Below are positions 11,958 through 22,126 of a DNA stretch of 64,000 nucleotides, piece after piece. The notes beneath the pieces are model-generated. The model worked only from the letters and a program-made list of their open reading frames with translations. It was not told the DNA's origin and searched no databases. The DNA is from Chaetoceros tenuissimus. Lineage: Eukaryota > Bacillariophyta > Thalassiosirophyceae > Chaetocerotales > Chaetocerotaceae. How positions within the stretch are numbered: position 1 is the stretch's first letter; each line of letters starts with the position of its first letter. The stretch is from the NCBI GenBank assembly GCA_021927905.1, contig BLLK01000040.1:838214-902213 (forward strand). The letters are read 5' to 3'. Position numbers and translations under genes: made by a program.

Positions 11958-13162
11958 CTATGGATCATCATTTGAATCTCTTGATTTCAGGACTTCCTTC
12001 AATTTACTACGATGCTTCATACTCATTACGAGTGCCAGTTTCAATCTATCTATCAAATCAGTGACTTCAATTGCGCGTAAGCGAAAGCTCAGATTATCTT
12101 CAAATAATTCAGGTGAGAAGTAGGCCCAGCTCAAAGCTGAGAGTTCTTGTACACTTCGAAGGTTATTGTCCTTATCACTCTGGGACATTGAGATGCGATA
12201 ACCCTGATAATCTGAAGCTCTGGCTTGTTTTAGTGCATGTTCGAATGCAGCTCTCATACCATCACCACTAAATGACGCATCATCATCATCATCATCATCT
12301 TCATCGTCCTCGTCGTCATCATCTTCTAATTCAGCTTCTAGTAGCATCCTCCGAAGTGTTGCTTCGCTTACTTCCTCATCAATCTCAACATATTCTTCCT
12401 GTTGTTCTAATCTTGTCTCCAGAATAATTATCGAGCTAAAAACATGCTCCAACTTATCAGCCAATTCATTACCAAGTTTCATAATATCTCTCCCACTTGC
12501 CGTCTTTCCATCCGATTGTGATTCATCATCACTCATTTCTGTACACCAACCAGTCAGAAATTCTTTGTTTTCATCTTCTTCGTCAATAGACATTAAGTTG
12601 CCACGTCCGACAGACCTGATCGTCGCAAGAATTGAATAGTTTGTCCCAAATCCAGTATTACCTTCCATCTTTTGAAATGATTCGATTTCACAAAGTGGCA
12701 TAGATTGTAAGATTCCAGATGGAGGGGCTAACAAACCCATTGCCACAACGCCTCCATGCTCATTAATGGCTTTTTCAAAGAGCTTGTGGAATCTACACAT
12801 GATGAGAAATTGTATAAAAGAATCATCCCGTAATCGCGATTTATTTCCACTTACCGCTCTTCATATAGACACAGCTCTTTTGTTTCACCTTGTAAAAGTG
12901 CATCATCAAGTGGAAAAGGCAATATGCAAATCTCACGAAATGGTCCACTTTCTTTATCTTCAACGAGACCAGCTGGTGCGTCGAACATCATATCTCTCCA
13001 TTCCGATAGATCATACAGTCTAGTGTTGTGATTTCGCTCAAAACGACTCTGTACAGAATGAAAGTTATTTCTTTTCGATGTAATTTGATTAGAAACTTGA
13101 AATGATTGAGTCAGGGGAGTTATAAAAAGCAACCCAACATATAATTGAAAGCTATATCTCAT
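11958..13162 (-). CDS. Plastid-targeted LON substrate-binding-domain protein
   Basis: Exons 13162-12855 and 12792-11958 (62-bp intron, phase 2) give 380 residues. The N-terminus is a signal peptide (YVGLLFITPLTQS) followed by FQV and a Ser/Arg/Asn-rich transit-like stretch, the bipartite layout of diatom plastid proteins. The LON N-terminal domain starts with ICILPFPLDDALLQGET and continues across the junction (LYEERFHKLFEKA, VVAMGLL, TIRSVGRGNL). No AAA+ or Ser-Lys protease domain follows, so this is a stand-alone LON domain like those of bacterial LonN and plant plastid LON-domain proteins. An acidic run of about 20 Asp/Glu (12275-12325) splits the domain from a helical C-terminus (LSFRLRAIEVTDLIDRLKLA). 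The specific role is unknown. Confidence 0.82.
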
Positions 13163-13722
13163 ATTTCTTCGATTCTTTTTATTTACTTAATAAAATGGAC
13201 CTATCCGAAATCAATATATGCGGAAGAGTTTGTTCTGGCGGAGAATTAGTAACTATGATATGATGCAGTGCTATCTCTATTGATACGAGTATGTGGTATG
13301 TGGTGGTGATGAATGATGAATGAAAGAGTGATGAAGGATGAAGAAAAGAAATTCGGGCAGGCACGAAGGGCAAAGGACACATCATATACCCTACTTGTCA
13401 CGGACAATAGGCAGCGTCATTTTTTTGAGTTTGAGTGTGTGATGTAAATAGATCACTCACCAAAACTACTTCTGTTTCAATAAAATGATCTTTTCAAATC
13501 ACCCTTTTTTCATTCCTCGATTCAAAGACTATTTTTGGAAAAGTTCCTTTCATCGATTTCTTTGCCGCTTTGAGACAGACAGGGAAGAAGAGGATATGTA
13601 TATGTTTGAAAAATATAATTCAAAATATAATTAAATAAAATATTTAAAAATTCATTTGAAGTATTACGTTCATTCTAAAGAAGGATAGTAGAAATATGGA
13701 ACAATGATGAAGAATAAATACC
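13163..13722. other. Intergenic, 560 bp
   Basis: Upstream region of the LON-domain gene and 3' flank of the type I membrane protein gene. AT-rich around 13600-13660. No supportable gene or RNA seen. Confidence 0.4.
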
Positions 13723-14355
13723 TTATGACATTTCAACGAACCCGCTGGTTGGAGAATTCATTTCATAATCTCCCTCTAGATCTTCCTTCGAAATGAGGTA
13801 TGAACGCTTCTTTCTCTTCCACATTACCAATCCTACAGCAAAGAGAGCAGAACCCATAATCATACTGGAATATGAAGCACTGTTTCCTTCAATAGTTGCA
13901 GAGCAATAAACTACTGCATCACCAAAGTCAATAGTAGCCTTTGCAGTAAGGGAGATCATGTTGGTAAACATGGAAAGATATCCTGGATTTTCTGGTAGAG
14001 TAATGTCTGTGTAAAAGTTGTAAATTCCTGGAGATGGACAATAATAACCCCCATCACGACTTGTAACTTGACCGTCACAAATATCTACGGTATCGTTGAA
14101 AAAGTTATATCCAAACAATGATGCTGTTACTACGGGAGTCTCAGTTGAAATATCTCCAATAGAAAATCTTCCTCTTATTTCACCAGTTGAGCCCCATGTG
14201 CAGTAGTCTTCATCTTGACATTTCATAGAAGCTTTCTTTACTTTGAAAACACCAGTATTACCCGTACACTTTCCAAGTGAAATACTTAGTTCTTGCGCAA
14301 GCGAAATGCTGGTGCATACAACTAGAAACAAGAGTGCATGAAAGATTTGTCTCAT
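13723..14355 (-). CDS. Putative secreted/type I membrane protein, Cys-rich
   Basis: 210 residues, single exon, family not recognised. Layout: signal peptide (residues 1-20, FHALLFLVVCTSISLAQ), an extracellular or luminal domain with about eight cysteines and beta-rich appearance (including CQDEDYCTW and YYCPSPGIYNFYTDI), one transmembrane helix around residues 160-178 (SSMIMGSALFAVGLVMW), then a KRKKR stop-transfer and a short cytosolic tail containing YEMN and FVEMS. The basic-after-TM charge pattern supports N-out/C-in topology. Probably a cell-surface or endomembrane protein. Divergent from ribosomal protein eS1 across 340 bp. Confidence 0.65.
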   Translation of the reverse strand: MRQIFHALLFLVVCTSISLAQELSISLGKCTGNTGVFKVKKASMKCQDEDYCTWGSTGEIRGRFSIGDISTETPVVTASLFGYNFFNDTVDICDGQVTSRDGGYYCPSPGIYNFYTDITLPENPGYLSMFTNMISLTAKATIDFGDAVVYCSATIEGNSASYSSMIMGSALFAVGLVMWKRKKRSYLISKEDLEGDYEMNSPTSGFVEMS

Positions 14356-14695
14356 GATAGATTATATTTGAAGGAACAAATATGAAACACCGTATGAGGA
14401 TGTACAGATAGTAATGCCTTCTGAAAGGAGAAATATTTAAGAAGAAATGAAATAAGAAAAGAAAAATGAACGCCTCAAGAATAGTTTAGTTTCCTAACGC
14501 TTGGGTTCGTGTCAAAAAGTACAGTCAACAGCTAAATAAGTAAATACCAAACCAACACAGATAGAAGAGGGGTGATATTTTTTCACTCAACCCCTCACCT
14601 ATTTTCCAGATCCGCTTACTAGAAAAAACAGTACAGAGGCTAGCAAGCAAGTTCATCGACATCAAGCACCTCATCTTGTGTAATTGGAATCAACT
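14356..14695. promoter_or_regulatory. Divergent promoter region, membrane protein / eS1
   Basis: 340 bp separating two divergent starts. No canonical TATA box or named element is clear; short purine-rich runs occur at 14430-14470. Shared regulatory function is inferred only from the geometry. Confidence 0.35.
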
Positions 14696-16071
14696 ATGGC
14701 TGTCGTAAGTAGAGATGTGTGCCTTGTTCAAATGAACTTGAAATAAATATGATAAGATTTTCTGAGAGGGGATGCTGGGGAAAGGCAGTGTGGCTTTTTT
14801 CGAGGGAGGACATAGGGAGTTTCAGTAATTCACTTTTACCAAGAAATAATATACTAACATGTCTCCTTCATCCTAACAGGGAAAGAACAAGAGAGTATCA
14901 AAGGGAAAGAAGGGAGGCCGCAAGAAGGCGTAAGTTTAAAATTACTGTTTGAAACATGAAAGAAGAGAGATGGATTGAAACTATTGAATAAGAAAGACAT
15001 CAAATGAAAATAAAACACAATCACGAGAATGAAACAAATATGAATTGAGAAAGCATATCGGGAATAACAACACACTCAAAATATGAGCAGGACGAGGTTG
15101 ATAGATTATTGCAAATGGAAAAGAACAGAATCCACAGAACATGCACAAAATATCACTACTGGCTGGGGCAAAATGAAATACACCTCTGGGCATCAACAAC
15201 TAGTTTGCAACAAAACTTTTGATTGAATCGTCACTCTGTAGCAGTTGCTTTATTCGAAGTTTTCAAGCGTTCAGTCTCTGTAGAAAACAAATCCATCTCT
15301 CTATTCTCGCTTGCGTCAATGAATTTTTCCTAACGTTTCCTTTTTTACAGTGTTGACCCTTTCCTTAAGAAAGAATGGTACAGACTTCAAGCTCCTGCTA
15401 TGTTTGCTACCAAGGACTTCGGAAAGACCATCATCACCAAGACCGCTGGTACCAAGATTGCTTCCGAGGGACTTAAGGGACGCGTAGTTGAGGTTTCCCT
15501 TGCTGATCTTCAGAGTAACGAGGACTTCGCATACCGCAAGATCAAGCTTTGTATTGAGGATGTACAAGGATACAACTGCGTTACCAACTTCCACGGTATG
15601 GATATGACCCGCGATAAGGTATGCAGTCTTATCCAGAAGCGCCAAACTATTATTGAGGCTAATGTAGATGTTAAGACTTCCGATGGATACATCGTAAGAA
15701 TGTTCTGCATCGCTTTCACAAAGAAGGACAAGGATCAAATCAAGGAGACTTGTTACGCAAAGTCTGCACAGGTTCGTGGAATTAGAGAAAAGATGGTTAA
15801 CTACATGACCGAGCTTGGAAATAAGGGAGATCTTAGAACTCTTGTTCACACTCTTATCACCGCTGACTGTGGAAAGGAGATCGAGAAGGCAGCAAACACT
15901 GTTTTCCCAATCAAGGAGTGCTACATTAGAAAAGTAAAGGTACTCAAGAAGCCAAAATTCGATGTTACTGCTCTTATGGAGTGGCACAACGACGATGGTA
16001 AGAAGGCTGACACCGGAAAGAAGGTAGCTGATGCTGAAGAAGGTGTTGCTGGATCCGGCGGACGCTACTAA
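14696..16071 (+). CDS. RPS3A: 40S ribosomal protein eS1 (RPS3A)
   Basis: Exons 14696-14704, 14880-14929 and 15351-16071 give 259 residues, close to the usual 264. The first coding exon is only nine bases (MAV), then GKNKRVSKGKKGGRKKA and VDPFLKKEWYRLQAP, the conserved eS1 N-terminus. Further eS1 hallmarks are GRVVEVSLADLQ, QGYNCVTNFHGMDMTRDK and FPIKECYIRKVKVLK. eS1 is a component of the 40S platform near the mRNA exit. Codon use shifts to C/G-ending codons unlike its neighbours, as expected for a highly expressed gene. The second intron (421 bp) is by far the longest here. I looked for C/D-box motifs in both introns and saw none convincing. Confidence 0.97.
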
Positions 16072-16274
16072 GCCAAAAATAAATTAAGCAAATACTCGTG
16101 AAAAATATGGTTATCTTTTAGTAGAGACAGAGTTCATGTTGGAATAACAGGATGATATTATAATATCGCCACGTACAAATGCACGTGTACGAGGACAGAG
16201 AATGAATTGTATATCCATCTCATTATTCGGCGCTACAAGTACGCATGTACAGAGATAAAGGTGCACATCCATGT

Positions 16275-17349
16275 CTACTTCTTACCAAGCCTCGCCATGA
16301 ACGCAGTTTGGATTTCATTATGCTTCTGTTGATTTTCTCCAATCATGGTTGCCATCAGTCCATGTTTCTGCTTTTGACCCGAGTCAGAACGAATGCCATG
16401 TATAACCTCTTTTGTCTTTTGAATGTACAGAGAATCCATATCCCTCCTGAGGTCAATCTCAACACTCTCAATCATTTTACCAATAGTTCCGATATGATTG
16501 TCGTCTGAAGAAAAAGAATGAATCTGCTCTATTTGCTTTGTGAGAGATCCATTGATATTTGTGTTCGTTGAACCATTATCATCAGTAGCATTTTGAATAT
16601 CAAGTGATAAAATCACAGTAGTTGATAGCTCATACTTTGCTCTTCCATTTGATAGAATTCCAACATCTACTATATGAATGCTATTCCAATACCCCTTTCC
16701 ATCTTCAATTCCATCATCACTTTCCGATATCTCTTTTATGATGAGAAATGCCCCAGCAAAACCTTCATTCGTTGTGCCTCCCTTATTCCATAAATATACA
16801 CTACTCATAACATTATTCCCATAATAAAGTATAGAATAAGATTCAAAGATTTCATTCGCAACTTCTTCGACAGCACGAAGTTGCATCGATGGCTTGAATC
16901 CATGAGAAGAAGTCAAAGGAGGAAAATATTGATTGGACCAAGGAGATCTAAATGAGTCCTCATCTCGATTATGATCAATGAGAATATATCTTTTATTCAC
17001 AGTAGTATCCAGCCCATCTTTTAAAGGACTATCTACTTGCTGGTATAGATCTTCCACAACTTCAGGATCAGACTTGAGTAAAATTGATATAGCATCTAGA
17101 TTCTTTGCCATGAAAAAAATTAGATACTGCAAAATGAAATAATGAATGGCATTGAAAATTGAAACATCAAGATTTGTAATTTACCTCAGAAGTATCTTGA
17201 ACCGGAGTCCTTCGTAGAATACTCAACGATGCATCTACTTTCGAAACAGAGTCCATATTTTGATGTGATGACTGTGTTTGTAAAACTGAAAGCTGTTTGT
17301 AATGGCTATCACAATTCCAATTTGAACATGTAGCATCTTCATCTTTCAT
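16275..17349 (-). CDS. CAPZB: F-actin-capping protein subunit beta
   Basis: Exons 17349-17185 and 17126-16275 (58-bp intron, phase 0) give 338 residues. Family hallmarks: LSILRR and VVEDLYQQVDSPL at the start of the domain, LIDHNRDEDSFRSPWSNQYF, SSVYLW, GFAGAFLIIKE, GYWNSIHIVDV, and a tentacle-like C-terminal helix. The alpha/beta heterodimer caps barbed ends of actin filaments. Compared with animal beta subunits (about 275 residues), there is an N-terminal extension of roughly 40 Ser/Gln/Asp-rich residues and an insertion of Asn/Thr/Ser residues before GSLTKQIEQI. The alpha subunit is not in this window. Convergent with eS1, about 200 bp apart. Confidence 0.93.
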
Positions 17350-17714
17350 TTTTCATCTTTGCATCTTTGCTCTGCCTGTATTTTGTTTTTTGCTTCCCCC
17401 CCGGAGCTTGAGGGGAGAAGAAACCTGACCAAATCCTCAGTTCACTGTACGTATTGTAATTTGTAAAATCAATTTGGCTTGAAAATATTTTCGGTTCTGC
17501 AAGCCTGCAAGAAAGTCAAACCATGCAAACGCTTCTATATATTTCCATTTAATTAATACGGAACTTGCCAGAATTTCCAGGTTTCAACGTGAATTAAGTT
17601 GTAGACATTACATCACTAACTAGTCGAATAAGTAACATCCATTCTCTAAGTTTTTATAAACTTTACATGATATTGTAGTACTGCATGTCTAAAAGTTATA
17701 TCCCCAAATTCAAA
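17350..17714. other. Intergenic, 365 bp
   Basis: Upstream of the capping-protein gene and downstream of the EF-hand membrane protein gene, both on the minus strand. AT-rich; no gene or RNA recognised. Confidence 0.4.
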
Positions 17715-18791
17715 TTATACCAGGCACCCGTCAGTCTTGATGTTGTATTTAGCATCGACATACCAGTTGCTCAAATCTTGAAAAGTAATGTACCTATCAT
17801 TGTCCCTATCTATAGCAATGAAGGCATTGGTTAATTCATCTCCACTGAGGCGCACATTCATATCGCGAACAAATGCCTTGAATTCAGTTACACTCAAATG
17901 GCCATCTCTATCTCTGTCATGTCTTTCAAACATTTCCATCAAGTTATTTTGATTGCCAATCCTTCGAACAAGTGTCTTGAGTTTATCACTTGCCTTTCTA
18001 CCGATGAAAATAGCCGCTGCTCCAATAGCGATCATGACTCCACCAGCAATCATATTCCACATTGTAAAGAGAGAAAATTGTAGACTGCCACTGAAGAAAT
18101 AAAAGAAACCTCTTCCCCAAGTGAAACGTAAAAAGCCAAGTTGTTCCAAGATAAGTCGATGAATTGATGTAACACCATTTTTGAATGGCATAATTTCCAA
18201 GGTTATAATGAATGCACCAAAAAGCCATATGTATAGTGAAATGAGGAAAAACGAAGTAGAAATTCCTCCACTTCCATAGTATGAATAGTAGCTTTTCTGT
18301 TGATAATCATAAATATTTGCAATAACCATGAACAAAGCTCCAGCAATCACAAGATATCGAAAGCTCATGGGGCCAGACTCTAGTAATCGTGTAATCTCCT
18401 CACAATCAAAGAAAAGCCCATCATCATCATAATCGCTGCCATAATTATGTCTTGCCAAGATAACAGTAGTCTTACTATCATCCTCCTTCTTACGAAAAGG
18501 TTCGCTGATATGCTTCAATTCAAAGTTTGGATCAGAATCACCAATCACTTTAATCTTTGTTTTGTCATCAGTAGTGGAAGTTTTGCCTTGTACTCGAAGA
18601 ATATTAGTCGCTGGAGCTTCTTCATTGTAATTCGTTCTGACCATTACCTTTTCATCCTCCTTTTTGGTTACAGCTACAGATCTCATTCGTTTCATAACTG
18701 AAAGCTGCTCTCGTTTATTTTCCAACTGTCCCGAAGGCGGCATAGTATTTGGTGATCGACCAGTACCATGAAGATATTGATTGGTACTCAT
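17715..18791 (-). CDS. COPI-associated-like membrane protein with EF-hand pair
   Basis: 358 residues, single exon. Residues 1-140 are polar and disordered-looking. Then come four hydrophobic segments: YLVIAGALFMVIANIY, FFLISLYIWLFGAFIITLEI, GRGFFYFFSGSLQFSLF and MIAGGVMIAIGAAAIFIG. The FGAFIITLEI..LGFLRFTWGRGFFYFF arrangement resembles the COPI-associated (TVP15-like) tetraspan family of the Golgi. A C-terminal EF-hand pair follows: loop 1 DRDRDGHLSVTE is canonical; loop 2 DRDNDRYITFQD has Arg in place of the usual Gly and Asp at position 12, so it may bind calcium more weakly. Calcium-regulated Golgi or vesicle function is inference. Divergent from the carrier gene. Confidence 0.72.
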   Translation of the reverse strand: MSTNQYLHGTGRSPNTMPPSGQLENKREQLSVMKRMRSVAVTKKEDEKVMVRTNYNEEAPATNILRVQGKTSTTDDKTKIKVIGDSDPNFELKHISEPFRKKEDDSKTTVILARHNYGSDYDDDGLFFDCEEITRLLESGPMSFRYLVIAGALFMVIANIYDYQQKSYYSYYGSGGISTSFFLISLYIWLFGAFIITLEIMPFKNGVTSIHRLILEQLGFLRFTWGRGFFYFFSGSLQFSLFTMWNMIAGGVMIAIGAAAIFIGRKASDKLKTLVRRIGNQNNLMEMFERHDRDRDGHLSVTEFKAFVRDMNVRLSGDELTNAFIAIDRDNDRYITFQDLSNWYVDAKYNIKTDGCLV

Positions 18792-19142
18792 GATAGATAT
18801 TGTTTGAGGTTCTTTTAGGGGTTGGAAGCTTTTTATCTAATCGAATTATCAAATACAAAGTAATGTGGAAAACTCCAAAGGAATGCAAATTTCTTGAAAG
18901 ATGCGTTGAGCATACTAAAAATATACCAAGATGACAGTCAAAATAAAATAGGGTTCCCTCTTGGTCCCGTTTTACTTTCTCTTCCCTTCCCCTCCCTTTC
19001 CCATCTAACAAGATCTTTTGACCTGTGACGATTTTTTGTTTTAGTTGTGGTGCAATTTGGACCTCACAAAACATCATCTTGAAAACGATTAAGGCTTCAA
19101 GGCAATCTTTGGCGCCAGAAAGATCATAATAAATAGATTGCA
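18792..19142. promoter_or_regulatory. Divergent promoter region, EF-hand protein / carrier
   Basis: 351 bp between two divergent starts. A pyrimidine-rich run lies at 18970-19010. No specific element could be named. Confidence 0.35.
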
Positions 19143-20587
19143 ATGAGATCACAAATCTACTGCATTCTAGTTGGACTTTTCCTAGCTGTTGCTTCGGGCA
19201 CAACAGTTGGTCCAGCTTTAATGGTCAGAGCTGGAGGACGCAAAGCCCCTGTAGTAGAAAGTCCAACAGCTGATGGACCATTGAAGGTTTTCATCGAAAC
19301 AATAAAGGAATCAAGAAAACATCTTGCTGCAGCGGGTGTAGCTAGATGCGTTTCTATTTTTGGGATGTTTCCTGTAGACACAATTAAAACTAGGTTACAA
19401 ATGGGTCAAGCCAATGCATTTGCTCTTGAAGGTTTATACAAGGGAGTTGGAGGATCTCTATTTGGGCAAGTTCCATATGGAGTATTGACCTTTGGAAGTT
19501 ATGAAATGTACAAAAAGGCTTTGCTTGAAAAACTTCCAAATGTAAAACCAGCATTTGTTTATGCACTAGCTGCTATCTGTGGAGGTAAGATTATTCATCT
19601 GACTTTCTTGAATTGAATATAATCGACGGCACACTCTTGGCTTTTTCTGCTTCGTGAGAAAGTCACATTTTCACCCGTCGGATAGAGAGCATGGATTTTA
19701 TATTACGGTCACTATGATCATGTGTGTATCGTTCGGCATCTTTGCAATATCTATAGTCGTACTAGACTTTAGGAGGAGGAACAATTTAATAGGTTTGTTA
19801 GCACTGCAATACTAACACACTTTTCTAATTTTTCGTCTGTAGATATTACTGGATCTGGTTGGTTATGTCCGAGCGAAGTAGTCAAACAGCAAACACAAGC
19901 TGGAATGTACTCAAGTACAGGTGATGCTGTGAGAGGAATCTTTCAAAAGAAGGGGTTGCGTGGGTTCTATCAGGGGTATGCTGGAGGTCTTGCCAGAGGT
20001 AAGTCATTACTTCGTATGTTTTTTGCGACCGACGGCACACTCTTGGCTTTTTCTGCTTCGTGAGAAAGTCACATTTTCACCCGTCGAATAGAGAGCATGG
20101 ATTTTATATTACGGTCACTATGATCATGTGTGTATCGTTCGGCATCTTTGCAATATCTTCTTTTGTACAATTTATCTTTTTTGAATAATATCAAATCTCA
20201 CATCATATTGCAATGGTAGACGTTCCATTTCGTGTTGCCCAATTAGTATCTTTTGAAGTTACAAAGAATATGTATTTAAGAGCAAAAAAGAGTGGATCAG
20301 ATGATGAAAAGGTCAACTTATCTCCTTCTGAATCGGCCATATGCGGGGCTATTGCAGGATCTTTCTCTGCTGCAATCACAAGTCCATTGGATAGAATTAA
20401 GACTTTACTCATGACAGATAGCGGGGCTTATGGATCTACTGTCGCATCTTGTATATCTAAAATATGGAAGGATGAGGGTGTAGCTGGGTTATGTAAAGGT
20501 ATGGCTCCTAGAGTTATATACATCGCACCTAGCGTTGCAATTTTCTTCATTGCCTACGAGCAAGTACAGCAGCGATTATCTGATTAA
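19143..20587 (+). CDS. Mitochondrial carrier family (SLC25) protein with secretory leader
   Basis: Exons 19143-19584, 19843-19998 and 20220-20587, both introns phase 1, give 321 residues. All three carrier signatures are present: FPVDTIKTRLQ, CPSEVVKQQTQ and SPLDRIKTLLM (PxD/ExxK/R). Tripartite six-helix organisation is complete. The second repeat (GGLARDVPFRVAQLVSFE) is most like the S-adenosylmethionine carrier group, but substrate is not assignable by eye. Residues 1-19 (IYCILVGLFLAVASGTT) look like a cleavable signal peptide, unexpected for an inner-mitochondrial protein; plastid-envelope or endomembrane delivery is possible. The introns are 258 and 221 bp, much longer than most here, because both contain the same 129-bp repeat. 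Its 3' end is 30 bp from the convergent CWC21-like gene. Confidence 0.88.
19624..19752. repeat. Intronic 129-bp repeat, copy 1
   Basis: Sits inside intron 1 of the carrier gene. It differs from copy 2 (20030-20158) at one base (g versus a just after cccgtcg) in 129. The first 58 bp are bounded by cgacgg and its complement ccgtcg, so this half could fold as a hairpin. It does not include the splice sites. Confidence 0.95.
20030..20158. repeat. Intronic 129-bp repeat, copy 2
   Basis: Sits inside intron 2 of the same gene in the same orientation, 406 bp downstream of copy 1. The flanking intron sequence is unrelated to intron 1, so this is insertion or local copying of the 129-bp block and not duplication of a whole intron. 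Confidence 0.95.
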
Positions 20588-20617
20588 AGTTAAACATTTT
20601 AGTTTTTAGATCTTTCT

Positions 20618-22126
20618 TTATGACCGACTGCGACTGCGGCTAGAACTTGATCCAGAAAAAGATCTGCTGGAACCCCTTCTTCTTGAAGAACTGGCACTCC
20701 TAGATCTTCTCCTGCCTTTTCCTCGTGCACGATCAAAACTTCTACTTCTACTGCGCATCCTCTCCTTGCTCATACTTCGACTTCGACTTCTTGAGTATGA
20801 GCGTTTTCTCCGTTTTGAAAAATCCTGGGTATGACCTCTCTCAGGACTCATTGACTTCGATTCGCTTCTATCAAACCTCTTCCTTTTCTCTGGTCGACCG
20901 CGAGATGAACTTCTACTTTTTGTACTTCTCCTCGGTATTTTCTTTTGGTTCCTCGAAGCATCTCTACTTGGCGACCTCGACCTACTCATCCTTTTCCTCT
21001 CGCTCGAATCCCTTCGACCTTTCTGTTTGCTTGGAGTAGACGATCTGGGGTTTGATCTCGAAAAAGAAGACCGAGAAGAGCGGCTACTAGAACGGGAACT
21101 ATAGCTTCTACTTCTTCTCCGTGATTGCCTTTGTCTACCTCTTCCTCTACTACTACTTCTGCTGGAATATGATGAGTAACTATCACTACTATAACTTCTC
21201 GAAGAATAGGAAGAATAGCTGGATCTGCTGCTACCACTGGAACTGCCACTATCAGAAGAATAGTCTCTTCTTTTCTTGTGTTTTCTCTTATCTTTCTTTA
21301 CACTGCGTGAACGACTCCTGGATCTGGATCTACCTGCCTTTTTCCTCGCCTTCTTCTCAGCCCTTGCTGCTCGAATTCTTGCTCGTTCTGCCTTTCTTTC
21401 CTCCTTTTCCTTTTTCCGGATTTTTTCTTCTCTCTTCTTCTTCTGTAACTCTTGATCAAAGGCTTGGCCTTCTACATGCTTTCTTTCATCAATTCTAAAA
21501 GCTCTTCGCAAACGATCATTCTCCAGCTCCTTTTTCTGATAGTCAACATGCGAGTTTGTTTCTTTACGATTTGAATGTCTCGAGTTCAGGAATCTATGGT
21601 GTTTTGGAGGTGGCTGTCTACGATAAGAACCCCTGGAATCTGGCTCTTTAGCAACTAACTCTGTGCTTTCTTCCTGACCTTCTTCCAATTGTTTCGGCTC
21701 CCCACTTTCATCATTCAATAATTTATCACCATCTTTCTGCGCTTCAAGCTCCTTTTCTCTCTCTTCCTGTTCCAATTCCCACTGTCTTCTATTTTCTTCT
21801 TCCTGCTTCCACTGATCCAGCTGTCGTTGCCTTTCATTTGCGATCCTAGATTCAATTTCCTTCTCTGGCAATTTTCCATGTTGCTCCATCCTTTCTCTCA
21901 TTTCCAATAGCCGACATTCTAGTCTACGTTTTTCTTCATGGCGTTGAATTTCTTGATTGTGTCGTCTAGATAGGGCATGGTTTGTTGGATGACGGTTGCT
22001 GTTGCCTTGGTTTTGTGATACGCGGTATCTTGTGGAAGATGGGCGAATGTAGGAGCGATTACTCTGGACATGCCCGGATGTAGCCGAGCCTCGTACTGTT
22101 GAGAGTCCTATGCCGTTATATGACAT
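20618..22126 (-). CDS. CWC21: CWC21/SRRM2-like SR-rich splicing factor
   Basis: 502 residues, single exon. The N-terminus MSYNGIGLSTVRGSATSGHV matches the invariant start of Cwc21/SRRM2, which lies in the spliceosome active site near the 5' splice site. A cwf21 helical domain follows around residues 57-95 (EEKRRLECRLLEMRERMEQ). Residues 95-260 are Glu/Lys/Arg-rich coiled coil. From about residue 260 to the end is an RS domain dominated by SRSRS and SS repeats, a substrate type for SR kinases and a nuclear-speckle signal. Longer than yeast Cwc21, shorter than metazoan SRRM2. Divergent from the Tudor-like gene across 378 bp that contains a palindromic CRE. Confidence 0.9.
   Translation of the reverse strand: MSYNGIGLSTVRGSATSGHVQSNRSYIRPSSTRYRVSQNQGNSNRHPTNHALSRRHNQEIQRHEEKRRLECRLLEMRERMEQHGKLPEKEIESRIANERQRQLDQWKQEEENRRQWELEQEEREKELEAQKDGDKLLNDESGEPKQLEEGQEESTELVAKEPDSRGSYRRQPPPKHHRFLNSRHSNRKETNSHVDYQKKELENDRLRRAFRIDERKHVEGQAFDQELQKKKREEKIRKKEKEERKAERARIRAARAEKKARKKAGRSRSRSRSRSVKKDKRKHKKRRDYSSDSGSSSGSSRSSYSSYSSRSYSSDSYSSYSSRSSSRGRGRQRQSRRRSRSYSSRSSSRSSRSSFSRSNPRSSTPSKQKGRRDSSERKRMSRSRSPSRDASRNQKKIPRRSTKSRSSSRGRPEKRKRFDRSESKSMSPERGHTQDFSKRRKRSYSRSRSRSMSKERMRSRSRSFDRARGKGRRRSRSASSSRRRGSSRSFSGSSSSRSRSRS

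Noticed and set aside
14705-15350. snoRNA hosted in eS1 introns
   Set aside because: No RUGAUGA/CUGA pair in a suitable arrangement was seen; H/ACA could not be tested by eye.
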